From: Acidobacteria bacterium UBA6911
GTDB taxonomy: Bacteria > Acidobacteriota > UBA6911
Direction: 5' to 3'
Assembly (NCBI GenBank): GCA_002451015.1
Contig: DKBB01000398.1
Span: 48,325-72,027 of the forward strand
Length of the DNA: 23,703 nucleotides
The translations under genes were made by a program, and so were the position numbers. The notes below the pieces were generated by a model that did no database searches, was not told the DNA's origin, and saw only the letters and a program-made list of their open reading frames with translations. Within the stretch, counting starts at the first letter, position 1. Each line of letters begins with the position of its first letter. This document shows positions 1-8,891 of the stretch, one piece after another.

Positions 1-1596
1 CGACTGAAAAATTGGAACGAACACTACCGGTCTGCCGGACATAGCTATCCTGCAAATGAGGTTTCAGGCCTTCGGAAAAGGTTCCTTGACAGATCGGTGG
101 ACCTCTACAAAAAGAAAAGAACGGGCCGGCTGCTAAAGGAAGCCGGAAATGTCAAAAAGCTCTGGCTCGGGCTGCTGATTGCAGGTCTGGTATTTTTTGC
201 CTGGAACGAGTTCGGGAGCCTGTTGCATATCCCGACTCCCTTCGACATCGCCATGCACCGCGTGGAAAGCGGTCTGAATTCCTGGATCGACTCCAAACCT
301 TCCGGCAGGAATCTAGTTCATAGTATCGTTCTTGGCCTTAATGAGGACGGTGGCTTTGCATTCGGTCTCCTCCCCGGAGCCATTCATTTACTGTTCTTTA
401 TCGTTCCCGTTATTGTTCCGCTTTCCGTTCTGCTTTCAAGGAGCCGCAGCTTTGCGTTTGAAATGGGCGAATTTTCGCGCCGTGCCTCCACGGGCATCCC
501 CATTCTGCTGGGAGTATTGCTGCTGCTCTACGAATTCGTGGGTTACACCGGGGCGCAAACCCTGGTGGGGCTCATGGAAAATGTGCTTTTCAAACAGCAT
601 TTCATTCCCTGGCTGCGGGCTCTGATTCCCGAGGGATTCCTTGGAAATCTGCTGGTCGGAGAATACGGCCTGATTTCCATGGGGGTCACCTATGCCGTCG
701 GCATCGTTCTCCCGGTGGTCGGTACATTTTTTATCGCTTTCGGTCTGCTGGAGGACAGCGGCTATCTGCCCAGACTGTCCATCCTTTCGGATCGCCTGAT
801 GCGTATCATGGGCCTGAATGGAAAGGCAATTCTCCCGATGGTGCTGGGTTTCGGCTGTGTCACCATGGCAACCATGTCCGCGCGCATTCTAAGCTCCAAA
901 AGAGAAAGGCTCATTGCGACATTATTGCTGTCGCTGGGCATTCCCTGTTCCGCTCAGCTTGGAGTCATCTTGGGTATCGCTGCGGGATTCACCGTTAAAG
1001 CGACAATGGTGATCATTGGTGTCGTTGCATCCCAGCTTCTTCTGGTTGGGTATCTCTCTTCCCTACTCATCCGGGGCCAGCCGAGCGAATTTATTTTTGA
1101 GATACCCCCGATCCGTATGCCGCAGATGAAAAACGTTGTCCTTAAAACGATGTACCGCGTCCGGTGGTACCTGAAGGAAGCGGTTCCCCTGTTTTTGGCC
1201 GGCACATTCGTTCTGTTCATTATGGACAGTGTCCGGATCCACGGGCAAAGTCTTCTCCTCGCGTTTCAGAAAGGCATGGAACCCATCCTTTCCGGTCTGC
1301 TGCACCTTCCGACCGAAGCCGCGGGAATCTTCCTGCTGGGTTTCCTGCGCCGGGATTATGGGGCGGCGGGACTTTACGAACTTGCAAGAGAAGGACTGCT
1401 GACCGGGCAGCAGGTTGTAGTCAGCCTGATTGTCATCACCCTGTTCGTCCCCTGCCTCGCAACTTTTCTGATGATCATCAAGGAACAGGGCTGGAAACGG
1501 GCGCTGGCCATCACCGGCTTTATCGTACCGTTTGCCATAATGGTCGGCACCGTTGTCGGCTGGATCCTGCGAACATTAGACATTCAGTTCAACTGA
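1..1596 (+). CDS. feoB: FeoB ferrous iron transporter, C-terminal membrane part (5' end outside window)
   Basis: The reading frame is open from base 1, so the gene starts before the window and its N-terminal G-protein domain is not seen. A GTG at 97 is an internal codon rather than the start. What remains is about 530 residues of the FeoB permease, which imports Fe2+ across the inner membrane. Around 844-900 lies the first gate motif (GFGCVTMATM) and around 937-966 the second (IPCSAQLG), separated and followed by hydrophobic helices. Classical FeoB has a GCNVPAI-type first gate and a CSARLP-type second gate; the PCSAQLG form is, from memory, typical of a second FeoB type in deltaproteobacteria and relatives. 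The stop is followed after 28 bases by a DtxR-type regulator, so the two are probably one operon. The family call is secure; the subgroup is from memory. Confidence 0.95.
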   Translation, partial: RLKNWNEHYRSAGHSYPANEVSGLRKRFLDRSVDLYKKKRTGRLLKEAGNVKKLWLGLLIAGLVFFAWNEFGSLLHIPTPFDIAMHRVESGLNSWIDSKPSGRNLVHSIVLGLNEDGGFAFGLLPGAIHLLFFIVPVIVPLSVLLSRSRSFAFEMGEFSRRASTGIPILLGVLLLLYEFVGYTGAQTLVGLMENVLFKQHFIPWLRALIPEGFLGNLLVGEYGLISMGVTYAVGIVLPVVGTFFIAFGLLEDSGYLPRLSILSDRLMRIMGLNGKAILPMVLGFGCVTMATMSARILSSKRERLIATLLLSLGIPCSAQLGVILGIAAGFTVKATMVIIGVVASQLLLVGYLSSLLIRGQPSEFIFEIPPIRMPQMKNVVLKTMYRVRWYLKEAVPLFLAGTFVLFIMDSVRIHGQSLLLAFQKGMEPILSGLLHLPTEAAGIFLLGFLRRDYGAAGLYELAREGLLTGQQVVVSLIVITLFVPCLATFLMIIKEQGWKRALAITGFIVPFAIMVGTVVGWILRTLDIQFN

Positions 1597-1624
1597 CGGC
1601 AGCGTTCACAAATTGGAGTGCATC

Positions 1625-2293
1625 ATGGAAAAAAAGACTACAGAGGAAATCGGGGAAGTGCTTGAAGCGGTATGGACACTGCAGGAGCAGGGGATTGCGA
1701 CCGTGGATGAGGTCGTTCGCAGTGCAAAGACCGCGGTTTCGGAAAAACTGCTGGCTCAACTTCAGGAAGAAGGAATGGTGGCGGTCGAGGATTCCGGACG
1801 CATCAACCTACTCCCCAATGGACGCCAGATTGCCGAAAATATCATTCGCCGGCATCGGCTGGCCGAAAGACTGATCTGCGATGCTCTCGGTTCCCATGTG
1901 GAAGACAGTGAAGCCGCCGCCTGTGAATACGAACACGTTCTAGCCGAAGGAATCACGAATTCAATCTGCACCCTCCTCGGACACCCCCGTTACTGCCCAC
2001 ACAACAAACCCATTCCGGAAGGGAGCTGTTGCCGCCAGACCCGCAGCGCATTGAAATCCATTGTAGCATCTTGCGATCAGCTGGATATCGGGGAGTCTGC
2101 GCGTGTCGCATATTTTTCCACCAAGGAACACTCCCGGCTGCTCAAACTGTCCGCGCTCGGGATATCTCCGGGAGTGACAATCAAATTGATTCAGAAATGG
2201 CCTGCCTGCGTGGTTCAGTGCGAAGAAACCGAGATCGCGTTCGAACCGGATGTCGCACGGGACATCCACGTATGGCAAACACCGAAGGAATAA
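1625..2293 (+). CDS. DtxR-family metal-dependent repressor with C-terminal FeoA/SH3-like domain
   Basis: This 222-residue protein is a Fe2+- or Mn2+-responsive DNA-binding repressor. It has a winged-helix domain (about residues 5-68), a dimerization and metal-binding domain (70-140) and an SH3/FeoA-like domain (150-222). The DtxR metal ligands are recognisable at a constant offset of two: H77, E81, C100, E103 and H104 match DtxR H79, E83, C102, E105 and H106. The position of DtxR H98 is E96 here. A CPHNKPIP motif (124-131) followed by a Cys pair (C135, C136) is a further Cys cluster. The ATG at 1625 is preferred over a TTG at 1613 because GGAG lies five bases before it. Its place directly after feoB suggests that it regulates iron uptake. 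Target and metal specificity are inferred. Confidence 0.9.
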   Translation: MEKKTTEEIGEVLEAVWTLQEQGIATVDEVVRSAKTAVSEKLLAQLQEEGMVAVEDSGRINLLPNGRQIAENIIRRHRLAERLICDALGSHVEDSEAAACEYEHVLAEGITNSICTLLGHPRYCPHNKPIPEGSCCRQTRSALKSIVASCDQLDIGESARVAYFSTKEHSRLLKLSALGISPGVTIKLIQKWPACVVQCEETEIAFEPDVARDIHVWQTPKE

Positions 2294-2330
2294 AAAGACG
2301 TGGCGCGTTAATGGCAAAAAGATCGTTGAA

Positions 2331-2375
2331 GGTTTTACTCTTCCGGCAATACAAGAGCCGGAAGATGGCAAAACC
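2331..2375. terminator. Hairpin between convergent genes, possible terminator
   Basis: TCTTCCGGC (2339-2347) pairs perfectly with GCCGGAAGA (2357-2365) around a 9-base loop. The stem continues after a small internal loop with GGTTTT (2331-2336) against AAAACC (2370-2375). It sits between the end of the dtxR-type gene and the convergent copper ATPase. There is no strong U-tract directly after it, so termination is only suggested by its position. Confidence 0.4.
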
Positions 2376-2482
2376 GGCAATGGAAGCTAAAGAATTAAAG
2401 GTTGAAGGTTCAAAATGAAATAATTGGTCCTCCCGTCAATTTATCCATCTGCATCAAACAATTACCGGTCTTCCATTTTTTT

Positions 2483-5017
2483 TTACAGTTCCATTTTGCG
2501 CAGCCGGAGTGCATTGCTGATAACAGAGATGGAGCTTAAAGTCATGGCAGCGCTGGCGATCATAGGGTTGAGCAGCAATCCGAAAACCGGATAAAGAGCA
2601 CCTCCCGCGATCGGCACTCCTAGGATATTATAGACAAACGCAAAGAAGAGATTCTGACGAATATTCCTCATCGTTCCCTTGCTGAGTTTTCTTGCGCGTA
2701 CGACACCGCGCAGATCCCCTTTAACCAGGGTAATTCCGGCACTCTGGATTGCGACATCCGTACCCGTACCCATAGCAATCCCCACGTCAGCCAATGCCAG
2801 AGCCGGTGCGTCGTTTATGCCGTCTCCGGCCATAGCTACGATCCGGCCTTCATCCTGAAGCTTTTTTATCACCTCACCCTTTCGGTCGGGGGTAACTTCC
2901 GCTTCGACCTGGTCGATGCCGAGGCTTCGAGCGACAATCGCCGCTGTTGTTCTGCTGTCTCCGGTCAGCATTACCAACCGGATCCCTTCCTTTTGCAGAT
3001 ACTGGATCGCTTCCTCGGAGGATCTTTTGATCGGGTCCGACACGCCCAACAAACCCGCAAGGAAGCCATCGATAAGTACAAACACGACGGTATGTCCTTT
3101 CTGGCGCATATTCTCGGCGGCCAGAGTGAATGATCCACCATCGACACCCATTTCATCTAGCATGGCGCGGTTGCCGACTACTACGGTTTTTCCTTCCACA
3201 ACTCCCCGGACACCCCTGCCGACAACCGAGGAGAATTCAGTTGCCTTGTGCAGCGGCAGCCCGCGCAATTCAGCGGCTGCGACGATAGCGGTCGCAAGGG
3301 GATGCTCGCTTCCCCTCTCCATGCTTGCAGCCAGACCGAGCAGTTCCATCTCCGTCCAGATTCCGGTTGTAATCACCGAGGTAAGGCAGGGTTTGCCCTC
3401 GGTAAGGGTTCCCGTCTTGTCCATAACAAGAGTATCGACTTTCCCCAGCAACTCCAGCGCTCCCGCATTTTTGAGCAGAACTCCCGCCCGCGCGGCCCTC
3501 CCGGTTCCCACCATCACGGACATCGGCGTAGCCAGCCCCAGTGCACAGGGGCAGGCGATGATAAGAACCGCCACAGCGTTAATCAATGCGTAAACCATGC
3601 TCGGCTCCGGACCGGCATACGCCCATACCAGGAAGGCAATGAGGGATGCCAGAACGACAGCGGGTACAAAATAGGAAGATACACGGTCCGCCACTCTCTG
3701 TATAGGCGCCCTGCTGCGCTGCGCCTCGCTTACCATTCGAACTATATGCGCCAGAAGGGTATCGCTGCCAACCTTTCTTGCCTGCATAATTAATGTTCCA
3801 TTTCCGTTTACCGTGCCTCCCGTCACCCGGCTTCCCTGAGATTTTTCCGCCGGTATCGGCTCTCCGGTCAGCATGGACTCGTCAATCGAGCTGTGTCCCT
3901 CAAGTACCGTTCCGTCAACCGGCACCTTGTCTCCCGGTCTAACGCGCAGCCTGTCTCCCGGGTTTACCTGATCCAGCGGTACATCTTTTTCCATACCTCT
4001 ATCGTCGATGATGCGGGCTTTTGGCGGTGCCAGCCCAAGCAGTGCGCGTATCGCGCTGCCTGTCCTCCTGCGCGCACGGATTTCAATCACCTGGCCCAGC
4101 AGCACCAGGGTAACAATCACAGCCGACGCTTCAAAATACACTTCCGGAGATCCATTCGGTGTCAGGAAAGAATCCGGCAACATACCGGGAAAAAGGACGG
4201 CGATGACACTGTAGAGGTATGCGGTTCCGGTTCCGATAGCGATCAGCGTGAACATATTCAAACTGCGATTCACAATCGAAGCCCAAGCCCTTTCAAAAAA
4301 AGGCCAGCCTGCCCAAAGAACAACGGGGGAAGCCAGGATAAATTGCACCCAGACGCTTCCCCTGAAGTGCATTGCAGGAATCATATCCCCCATCGCGATA
4401 AGGAGAACCGGCAGAGTTGCAAACAGACTGATCCGGAACCTGCGGCTCATCGAATCAAGTTCGGCATTGTCCTCATCCTGAAGGGATGCCGTCTTGGGTT
4501 CCAGTGCCATGCCGCAGACAGGACAGGGCCCGGGAGTTTCCCGGACAACCTCCGGATCCATGGGGCATGTATATAGTTTTTCCTGCCCGTCCTCTGCCGG
4601 AGACGGTTCATCCGCAGTCAGGTCCTTCTGGAGATTCCGGCGGAACTTGGCCAGGCATCCGGGATTGCAGAAATAGTAGATTTCCCCCTCATGCTCCATT
4701 TTCGCGGCGGCATTCGAGGGTTCGAAGGTCATGCCGCAAACGGGATCCGTAACTTTCGAACCGGCACCATTTTCCGCATCTTCGGTGCGAAACGATTTAT
4801 CCATGGGCAGGTACGACTCGGGATCCTGTCGGAATTTTTCCATACACCCGGGATTGCAGAAATAGTAGGTTTGCCCCTCATACTCCATTTTCGCGGCGGC
4901 ATTCAAGGGTTCGAAAGTCATGCCGCAAACGGGATCCGTGACTTTCAGTTGAGTTCGGACAGGGGGCTCGTTTTTTTCTTTATCCATAGGACTTCCGTTT
5001 ATTGTACCAATATCCAT
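2483..5017 (-). CDS. copA: Copper-exporting P1B-type ATPase with tandem YHS domains
   Basis: An 844-residue heavy-metal P-type ATPase, most likely Cu(I) efflux across the inner membrane. The N-terminus has no classical HMA domain. It carries two YHS modules (residues about 26-70 and 89-133, each with CGM...C-NPG-C) and a third Cys-rich heavy-metal-binding module (149-174, CPM...CPVCGM). Membrane segments follow, then CPC at 489-491, the phosphorylation motif DKTGT with D533, the SEHP motif with H572-P573, and GDGIND at 731-736. The last helices contain YN and M-x-x-SS, which match the Cu+ (P1B-1) signature. The start chosen is the ATG at 5017; a second ATG at 4986 with GGAAG four bases upstream is also possible. 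It is convergent with the iron operon and 170 bases downstream of the HD-GYP gene. The two YHS modules are almost identical in DNA. Confidence 0.95.
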   Translation of the reverse strand: MDIGTINGSPMDKEKNEPPVRTQLKVTDPVCGMTFEPLNAAAKMEYEGQTYYFCNPGCMEKFRQDPESYLPMDKSFRTEDAENGAGSKVTDPVCGMTFEPSNAAAKMEHEGEIYYFCNPGCLAKFRRNLQKDLTADEPSPAEDGQEKLYTCPMDPEVVRETPGPCPVCGMALEPKTASLQDEDNAELDSMSRRFRISLFATLPVLLIAMGDMIPAMHFRGSVWVQFILASPVVLWAGWPFFERAWASIVNRSLNMFTLIAIGTGTAYLYSVIAVLFPGMLPDSFLTPNGSPEVYFEASAVIVTLVLLGQVIEIRARRRTGSAIRALLGLAPPKARIIDDRGMEKDVPLDQVNPGDRLRVRPGDKVPVDGTVLEGHSSIDESMLTGEPIPAEKSQGSRVTGGTVNGNGTLIMQARKVGSDTLLAHIVRMVSEAQRSRAPIQRVADRVSSYFVPAVVLASLIAFLVWAYAGPEPSMVYALINAVAVLIIACPCALGLATPMSVMVGTGRAARAGVLLKNAGALELLGKVDTLVMDKTGTLTEGKPCLTSVITTGIWTEMELLGLAASMERGSEHPLATAIVAAAELRGLPLHKATEFSSVVGRGVRGVVEGKTVVVGNRAMLDEMGVDGGSFTLAAENMRQKGHTVVFVLIDGFLAGLLGVSDPIKRSSEEAIQYLQKEGIRLVMLTGDSRTTAAIVARSLGIDQVEAEVTPDRKGEVIKKLQDEGRIVAMAGDGINDAPALALADVGIAMGTGTDVAIQSAGITLVKGDLRGVVRARKLSKGTMRNIRQNLFFAFVYNILGVPIAGGALYPVFGLLLNPMIASAAMTLSSISVISNALRLRKMEL
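4688..4940 (-). repeat. Intragenic tandem duplication encoding the two YHS modules of CopA
   Basis: The stretches around 4688-4760 and 4877-4949 differ at only a few bases over about 65, and corresponding positions are 189 bases (63 codons) apart. The start of the ATGCCGCAAACGGGATCC block at 4731 recurs at 4920. Both copies encode the same CGMTFEP and YYFCNPGC motifs. This is a recent in-frame domain duplication. Confidence 0.8.
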
Positions 5018-5046
5018 GATAATCCCAAGGCTGGAAAACTGAAAGA

Positions 5047-5056
5047 GTTGCGCAAC
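5047..5056. promoter_or_regulatory. Perfect 10-bp palindrome upstream of copA, possible operator
   Basis: GTTGCGCAAC is a perfect palindrome 30-39 bases upstream of the copA start, inside the 170-base gap that must hold its promoter. No clear -35/-10 pair was found and the motif matches no copper-regulator operator I know. Its role as an operator is only positional inference. Confidence 0.25.
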
Positions 5057-5187
5057 CTGAACCGGTCGGCCCGATGATACCTGTCGGCGCCATATGCTGC
5101 AGGGACCGGCCTTGAGATTGAAACTGCCGCTTTTTCGGCGCCCTCACCGGACGCACTATAATTCGGGGGAACTTGGAAGTGCCAGAA

Positions 5188-6345
5188 CTAATTACCGTTC
5201 TTCTTCTTTTCTATGCGTCGCATTTTTGAAAGCCCGGCGTTCTTTGTGATATTGCTGCTTATTTCTTTCCACTCATGCTGGGGTATTTTCAGGAATTGAT
5301 CGACGATCACGGGATCCAGCAGGGTTCCGGACATCTTATTTATTTCCATGCAGGCGCTTTCTATGTTTTCCGCCGTACAGGAAAAACGGGAGTAAGTTAA
5401 AGTCTCGAACATATCGGCAACGGCAAATATTCGAGCTCCCAGGTGAATGTCTTCACCTTGCAGACCCTGCGGATATCCCTGACCGTTATATCTTTCATGA
5501 TGCTGCAACACCAGCTTAGCAGACTCCTCAAGAAATTTGATACGGGAAAGTATTCTGAAGCCTATTTCGGGATGGTTTCGCATCAGTAGACATTCATTTT
5601 CATCCAGAGCATCTTTTTTCTCCAGCAGGGCATCGGGTATACCGATGTTTCCCACATCGTGCAGTAATATGCCCTGTTCCATCACCCGGATTTCAGACTC
5701 GCTCATACAGAGCGCCTGTGCCAACCTTGAGCCATAGACGGTAATACGCAGCGTGTGGCCTTCCGAATCGGCGTGACGGCTGTCCAAGGCTTTGCTCAGA
5801 GCAACCAGCGTGGAATGGTATGTCTGTTCGAGAATTCCAAGGGCATCTCTCAACTGAACCGTACGGCTGGCAACCTGTTCCTCCAGCGTACGCTGATAAC
5901 TCTGATTTTCCAAAATCATCCGGCGCTTTTCCAGTGCACGGGATACACCGATGGATAGCTCCTCCATATTGAACGGCTTGGTGATGTAATCATATGCCCC
6001 GTGTTTCAAAGCATCCACCGCCACCTCGATATTGACATCCGAGGTAACCAGGATCACGGCGATACCCGGCCGGATCTGCAATATATTTTTTAGGAAATCC
6101 ACTCCGCCTTTCTCGGGCGGCACAATATCGGTCAGGATGAGATCATAGGAATGTCCTGCCAGAATATCGAGAGCGGAATGGCTGTCTTCGCAGCAGTCAC
6201 AGATATAGCCGAGACTCTCGAGTTTTCGGGCGACAACCTCCCTGCTGAGCAATTCCTTGTCAGCTACAAGAATTCGGGCCGGACGAAAAATCGAACCGAA
6301 AGGAGCGGTGGTCAATGGACCGTATGCTTTACTCGCCGTAGACAT
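5188..6345 (-). CDS. Response regulator: receiver plus HD-GYP c-di-GMP phosphodiesterase domain
   Basis: A 385-residue two-domain protein. The receiver (about residues 22-140) has the phospho-acceptor D73, switch T101 and K123. The usual DD acidic pair reads D29-K30, so the second aspartate is lysine. A coiled-coil-like linker (about 140-170) leads to an HD-GYP domain (about 175-375). This has GH at 196-197, the HD pair at 229-230 and the HHE...GYP motif at 282-292. The usual HDIGKIGIPD motif reads HDVGNIGIPD, with N233 in place of the lysine. HD-GYP domains hydrolyse cyclic di-GMP to control motility, biofilm and other outputs; no partner kinase is next to it. The start at 6345 is the only convenient ATG before the receiver, with a weak ribosome site. 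Family assignment is firm; activity is uncertain because of the two substitutions. Confidence 0.92.
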   Translation of the reverse strand: MSTASKAYGPLTTAPFGSIFRPARILVADKELLSREVVARKLESLGYICDCCEDSHSALDILAGHSYDLILTDIVPPEKGGVDFLKNILQIRPGIAVILVTSDVNIEVAVDALKHGAYDYITKPFNMEELSIGVSRALEKRRMILENQSYQRTLEEQVASRTVQLRDALGILEQTYHSTLVALSKALDSRHADSEGHTLRITVYGSRLAQALCMSESEIRVMEQGILLHDVGNIGIPDALLEKKDALDENECLLMRNHPEIGFRILSRIKFLEESAKLVLQHHERYNGQGYPQGLQGEDIHLGARIFAVADMFETLTYSRFSCTAENIESACMEINKMSGTLLDPVIVDQFLKIPQHEWKEISSNITKNAGLSKMRRIEKKKNGN

Positions 6346-6660
6346 AGCCTGGGACGAAATAAGATCGTCCTTTAATAAACTCCTTCCTTATTGCGGATGC
6401 GAAGCTATTGAGGCTCAACATTTCTTATCGGCCGAACCGTGAAATTCATTGCCGTAATTCCACTTCATTCGAACACCAAATAATAAAAGCCAAAAGCTTA
6501 GACGGCAAATTCCGCGTTTTCCTTAAGCCTTTTCCTCTTTAGGCCCTGACTATTCAATGTTTTCCTATGGGTTCGATGAGAAACTGCAGTGAATTCCCTG
6601 AAGGATGGGTGCTAATTTCATTGGATCTCACAGCAGGAAAGGGAGCCCGGAATGGATTGG
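6346..6660. other. Intergenic gap, no gene recognised
   Basis: These 315 bases separate the start of the HD-GYP gene from the end of the SPL-family gene. They should contain the HD-GYP promoter, but I find no convincing -35/-10 pair. No RNA gene, coherent small coding frame or strong hairpin stood out. Confidence 0.5.
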
Positions 6661-7761
6661 CTATTCCCCGCAGACTGCTTTATCCAATTGACCGCTCAGA
6701 AAAGAGGCGTTGCAGGAATTCAAACCGAAACAGCTTTCCCAGACCGCAAGGCTCTCCATGCAAAGATATACTTTCACACGGGGAGCCTCTTCCTGAATCC
6801 AGGCGATCATATTTTTATACATTTCCTCGCGGATCGGCCTGAAATATCGCACTTTCCCATGATGACCGGGAACAAATTCTCCATAGGGTATTTTCGATTC
6901 AGGAAATCGTTTTTTAACCTGATCAATTAAATGAGGCGGGAATCGAAGCGCTCCGAGACTGACCCATGCTATACCGTAAGGATCTACGGTCCGAAAGATT
7001 TCCTTCACCGCTTCCCTGTAATCCTTTTCCCAACCATCGTAAAAAATGAGTGGATCGAAGTGAAATCCCAATCTGTATCCCCACTTTTGACATTGAAGTG
7101 CCGCCGTCAGCCGCTCTTCCAGCAACGGGGATTTTCTTTCCTCGGTCAGGCAGACCCGGTTTGAGTTCACGGACCAGGACACAATCGTGTGACCTTTGTG
7201 CTCTAGGCCTTCCAGGTTGGAGATACAGTCGGATTTTGTTTTAAGTTCAAGAAAACCATTGGAAAGACCGGCAAAGAAGGGGACCAGTCGACGGGAGAAA
7301 CCCGTTAAAGGGTCCAGGGCGAGAGAATCCGCAAGTTCGCCGGTTCCTATTCTGAATATCCTTTGAGGGAACCTCGCAAGTTTTTCATGCACTTCATTCA
7401 ATAAATCTTCAAAATTAGTGCACACTATCAATGCCCGGCTGCTCAGGTAAGACTGCAGAACACAGTAGGTGCAATCCAAATGGCAATTCCAGACGCAACT
7501 GACAACATAATAATTGCAGCATGTATCCGCTCCCGATCCCTGGCACCGCTTCAGGAAACTGCCGGGATAGCGCATCAGGATAAGAGTATCCCTGCCTTTT
7601 AAAGGCCCTTCCGATACAGCGCACGGCTCCACAGGACGAATTTCAGATTCCTTGACCGTGCAGACTTCAACATCCGGCAATCGTCCGAGGATTTCAGATG
7701 TGACGCTATCCTGCCAGGACTCCTCCTGGACCAGTATGCGTTCAGGATGATACGAAAACAT
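6661..7761 (-). CDS. SPL-family (spore photoproduct lyase-like) radical SAM protein
   Basis: A 366-residue radical SAM enzyme. The [4Fe-4S]-binding motif CxxxCxxC is C93-HLD-C97-TY-C100, preceded by further cysteines (C73, C81, C82, C89) and followed by LQSYL, as in the SPL family. Later blocks (ELKTKSD, SWSVNSNRV, GFHFDPLI) are also typical of SPL-type proteins. Spore photoproduct lyase repairs thymine dimers in Bacillus spores. This protein is a distant relative in an organism with no sign of sporulation here, so the substrate is unknown; nucleic acid is the natural guess. It begins 11 bases after the stop of the ParB-domain gene without its own clear Shine-Dalgarno, which implies translational coupling and joint function. 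Confidence 0.88.
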   Translation of the reverse strand: MFSYHPERILVQEESWQDSVTSEILGRLPDVEVCTVKESEIRPVEPCAVSEGPLKGRDTLILMRYPGSFLKRCQGSGADTCCNYYVVSCVWNCHLDCTYCVLQSYLSSRALIVCTNFEDLLNEVHEKLARFPQRIFRIGTGELADSLALDPLTGFSRRLVPFFAGLSNGFLELKTKSDCISNLEGLEHKGHTIVSWSVNSNRVCLTEERKSPLLEERLTAALQCQKWGYRLGFHFDPLIFYDGWEKDYREAVKEIFRTVDPYGIAWVSLGALRFPPHLIDQVKKRFPESKIPYGEFVPGHHGKVRYFRPIREEMYKNMIAWIQEEAPRVKVYLCMESLAVWESCFGLNSCNASFLSGQLDKAVCGE

Positions 7762-7772
7762 AATATTTCTAT

Positions 7773-8747
7773 CTATACGACTTTAAATAGCTTATCCAAT
7801 TCAGGCCCCTGAGAGGCTTCGAAGAGTTCGGCGACCATCTTCCGGAACTGTTCGGCATTGGGAGCTTTAAAGTCCACCCGGAGGTCGGGGGTTTCAAAAA
7901 ACGGCGCCGGAGTAATCCTAATAGAGCCCGGCAATCCCAAAGACTTCTTTAGTTTCCCAAAACGTTCCTCGGCCTGGATCACTCTTGGATACCGCAAACG
8001 GTAAAGAAGCCCATAAATCCTCTCCCCCCGTTGAAAAGGGGACAAACCGGCATCCTTTAAAGCCGACAGCGCTTCAGGATCACTGAAAGGAGCCTCAGGC
8101 TTCTTTCTATTCTTCGCGGCCAGCTCCTCAAGCAGGCTGAAAAATTTTTTCTGCAGACCAGCGCTCAAACGCATTCCTTCCAGTGCAGACGCGATGGACG
8201 CCTGAGACGAAGCATGCATTGTCGCAAGGTATTGCAGGCTGGAGAGAGTCAGCCTACCTTGACTGAAATGATTTTTCAGTTCCGGGTGAGACGCATGCAG
8301 CATTATATGGGTTTTCAGTGTCTGTTCATGAGGCGCCAGGTCCATCATGGGCAGGAAATCCTTTATTATCAATTCATCCGAAACGCCGAAATCATACCTG
8401 AGCTTGTAGAGCACTCTGGCCTGCTCCAGAGGATCCAATTTCCTATGAGAAAGATTGTCCCAGAGGGCCAGCCTGAAGAGACCGGGCAAATCCCGATCCG
8501 TCTCTTCGATAATCCGTGCAAACACGCGGGTCGCATTTAACTGTCGCAGAGCGTGCAATCGTCTGAATCCGCACACAACCGTATACGGGCGTCCTCCTCT
8601 CATCAATACGACAGGATTCAACTGCCCGATTTCTCGCATGGATATTTGCAGCGGAGCGGAAACAATCTCTTCGCTGATCCTGAAAATCTCATTCGTGCAA
8701 TCAATCGCTTCAATTGATATGTCTTGGCAGATCATGCCAAAAAGCAT
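7773..8747 (-). CDS. ParB N-terminal domain protein
   Basis: A protein of about 324 residues with a ParB/Srx-like N-terminal domain. It has the sequence GQLNPVVL, then a GFRR motif at about residues 60-63 followed by the helix LHALRQLNA. ParB folds of this kind bind CTP or ATP. The middle (about 90-190) is helical and could be a DNA-binding region; the C-terminus is charged and not recognised. The frame stays open upstream to about 9380, but that would run through the opposite-strand TPR gene and its promoter. I therefore place the start at the ATG at 8747 (an ATG at 8735 is also possible), just before the recognisable domain. No ParA gene is adjacent, so plasmid or chromosome partition is not supported. 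It forms a two-gene unit with the SPL-like enzyme. Confidence 0.8.
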   Translation of the reverse strand: MLFGMICQDISIEAIDCTNEIFRISEEIVSAPLQISMREIGQLNPVVLMRGGRPYTVVCGFRRLHALRQLNATRVFARIIEETDRDLPGLFRLALWDNLSHRKLDPLEQARVLYKLRYDFGVSDELIIKDFLPMMDLAPHEQTLKTHIMLHASHPELKNHFSQGRLTLSSLQYLATMHASSQASIASALEGMRLSAGLQKKFFSLLEELAAKNRKKPEAPFSDPEALSALKDAGLSPFQRGERIYGLLYRLRYPRVIQAEERFGKLKKSLGLPGSIRITPAPFFETPDLRVDFKAPNAEQFRKMVAELFEASQGPELDKLFKVV

Positions 8748-8794
8748 AACGAAACAGGGTCGGGCTCTACAACAAGCAACTGCATTTTCATTTG

Positions 8795-8823
8795 TTGTCT
8801 TTACTGTATGCTTTTGATATAAA
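8795..8823 (+). promoter_or_regulatory. Sigma70-type promoter of the secreted TPR gene
   Basis: TTGTCT (8795-8800) and TATAAA (8818-8823) are separated by exactly 17 bases and point to the TPR gene about 70 bases downstream. A small inverted repeat, CGCTA...TAGCG (8825-8843), lies at the expected transcription start and could be an operator or a 5' hairpin. AAGGAGG at 8878-8884 is a strong ribosome binding site seven bases before the ATG. Confidence 0.65.
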
Positions 8824-8891
8824 ACGCTAAATATTAGATAGCGGAGGGGCTTACCGAGAAGTGCCCGTTCGCAAAACAAGGAGGTCTGCTT

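Noticed and set aside
7773..8747. Plasmid or chromosome partition locus
   Set aside because: No ParA gene and no parS-like repeats are adjacent, and the C-terminal part does not look like canonical ParB.
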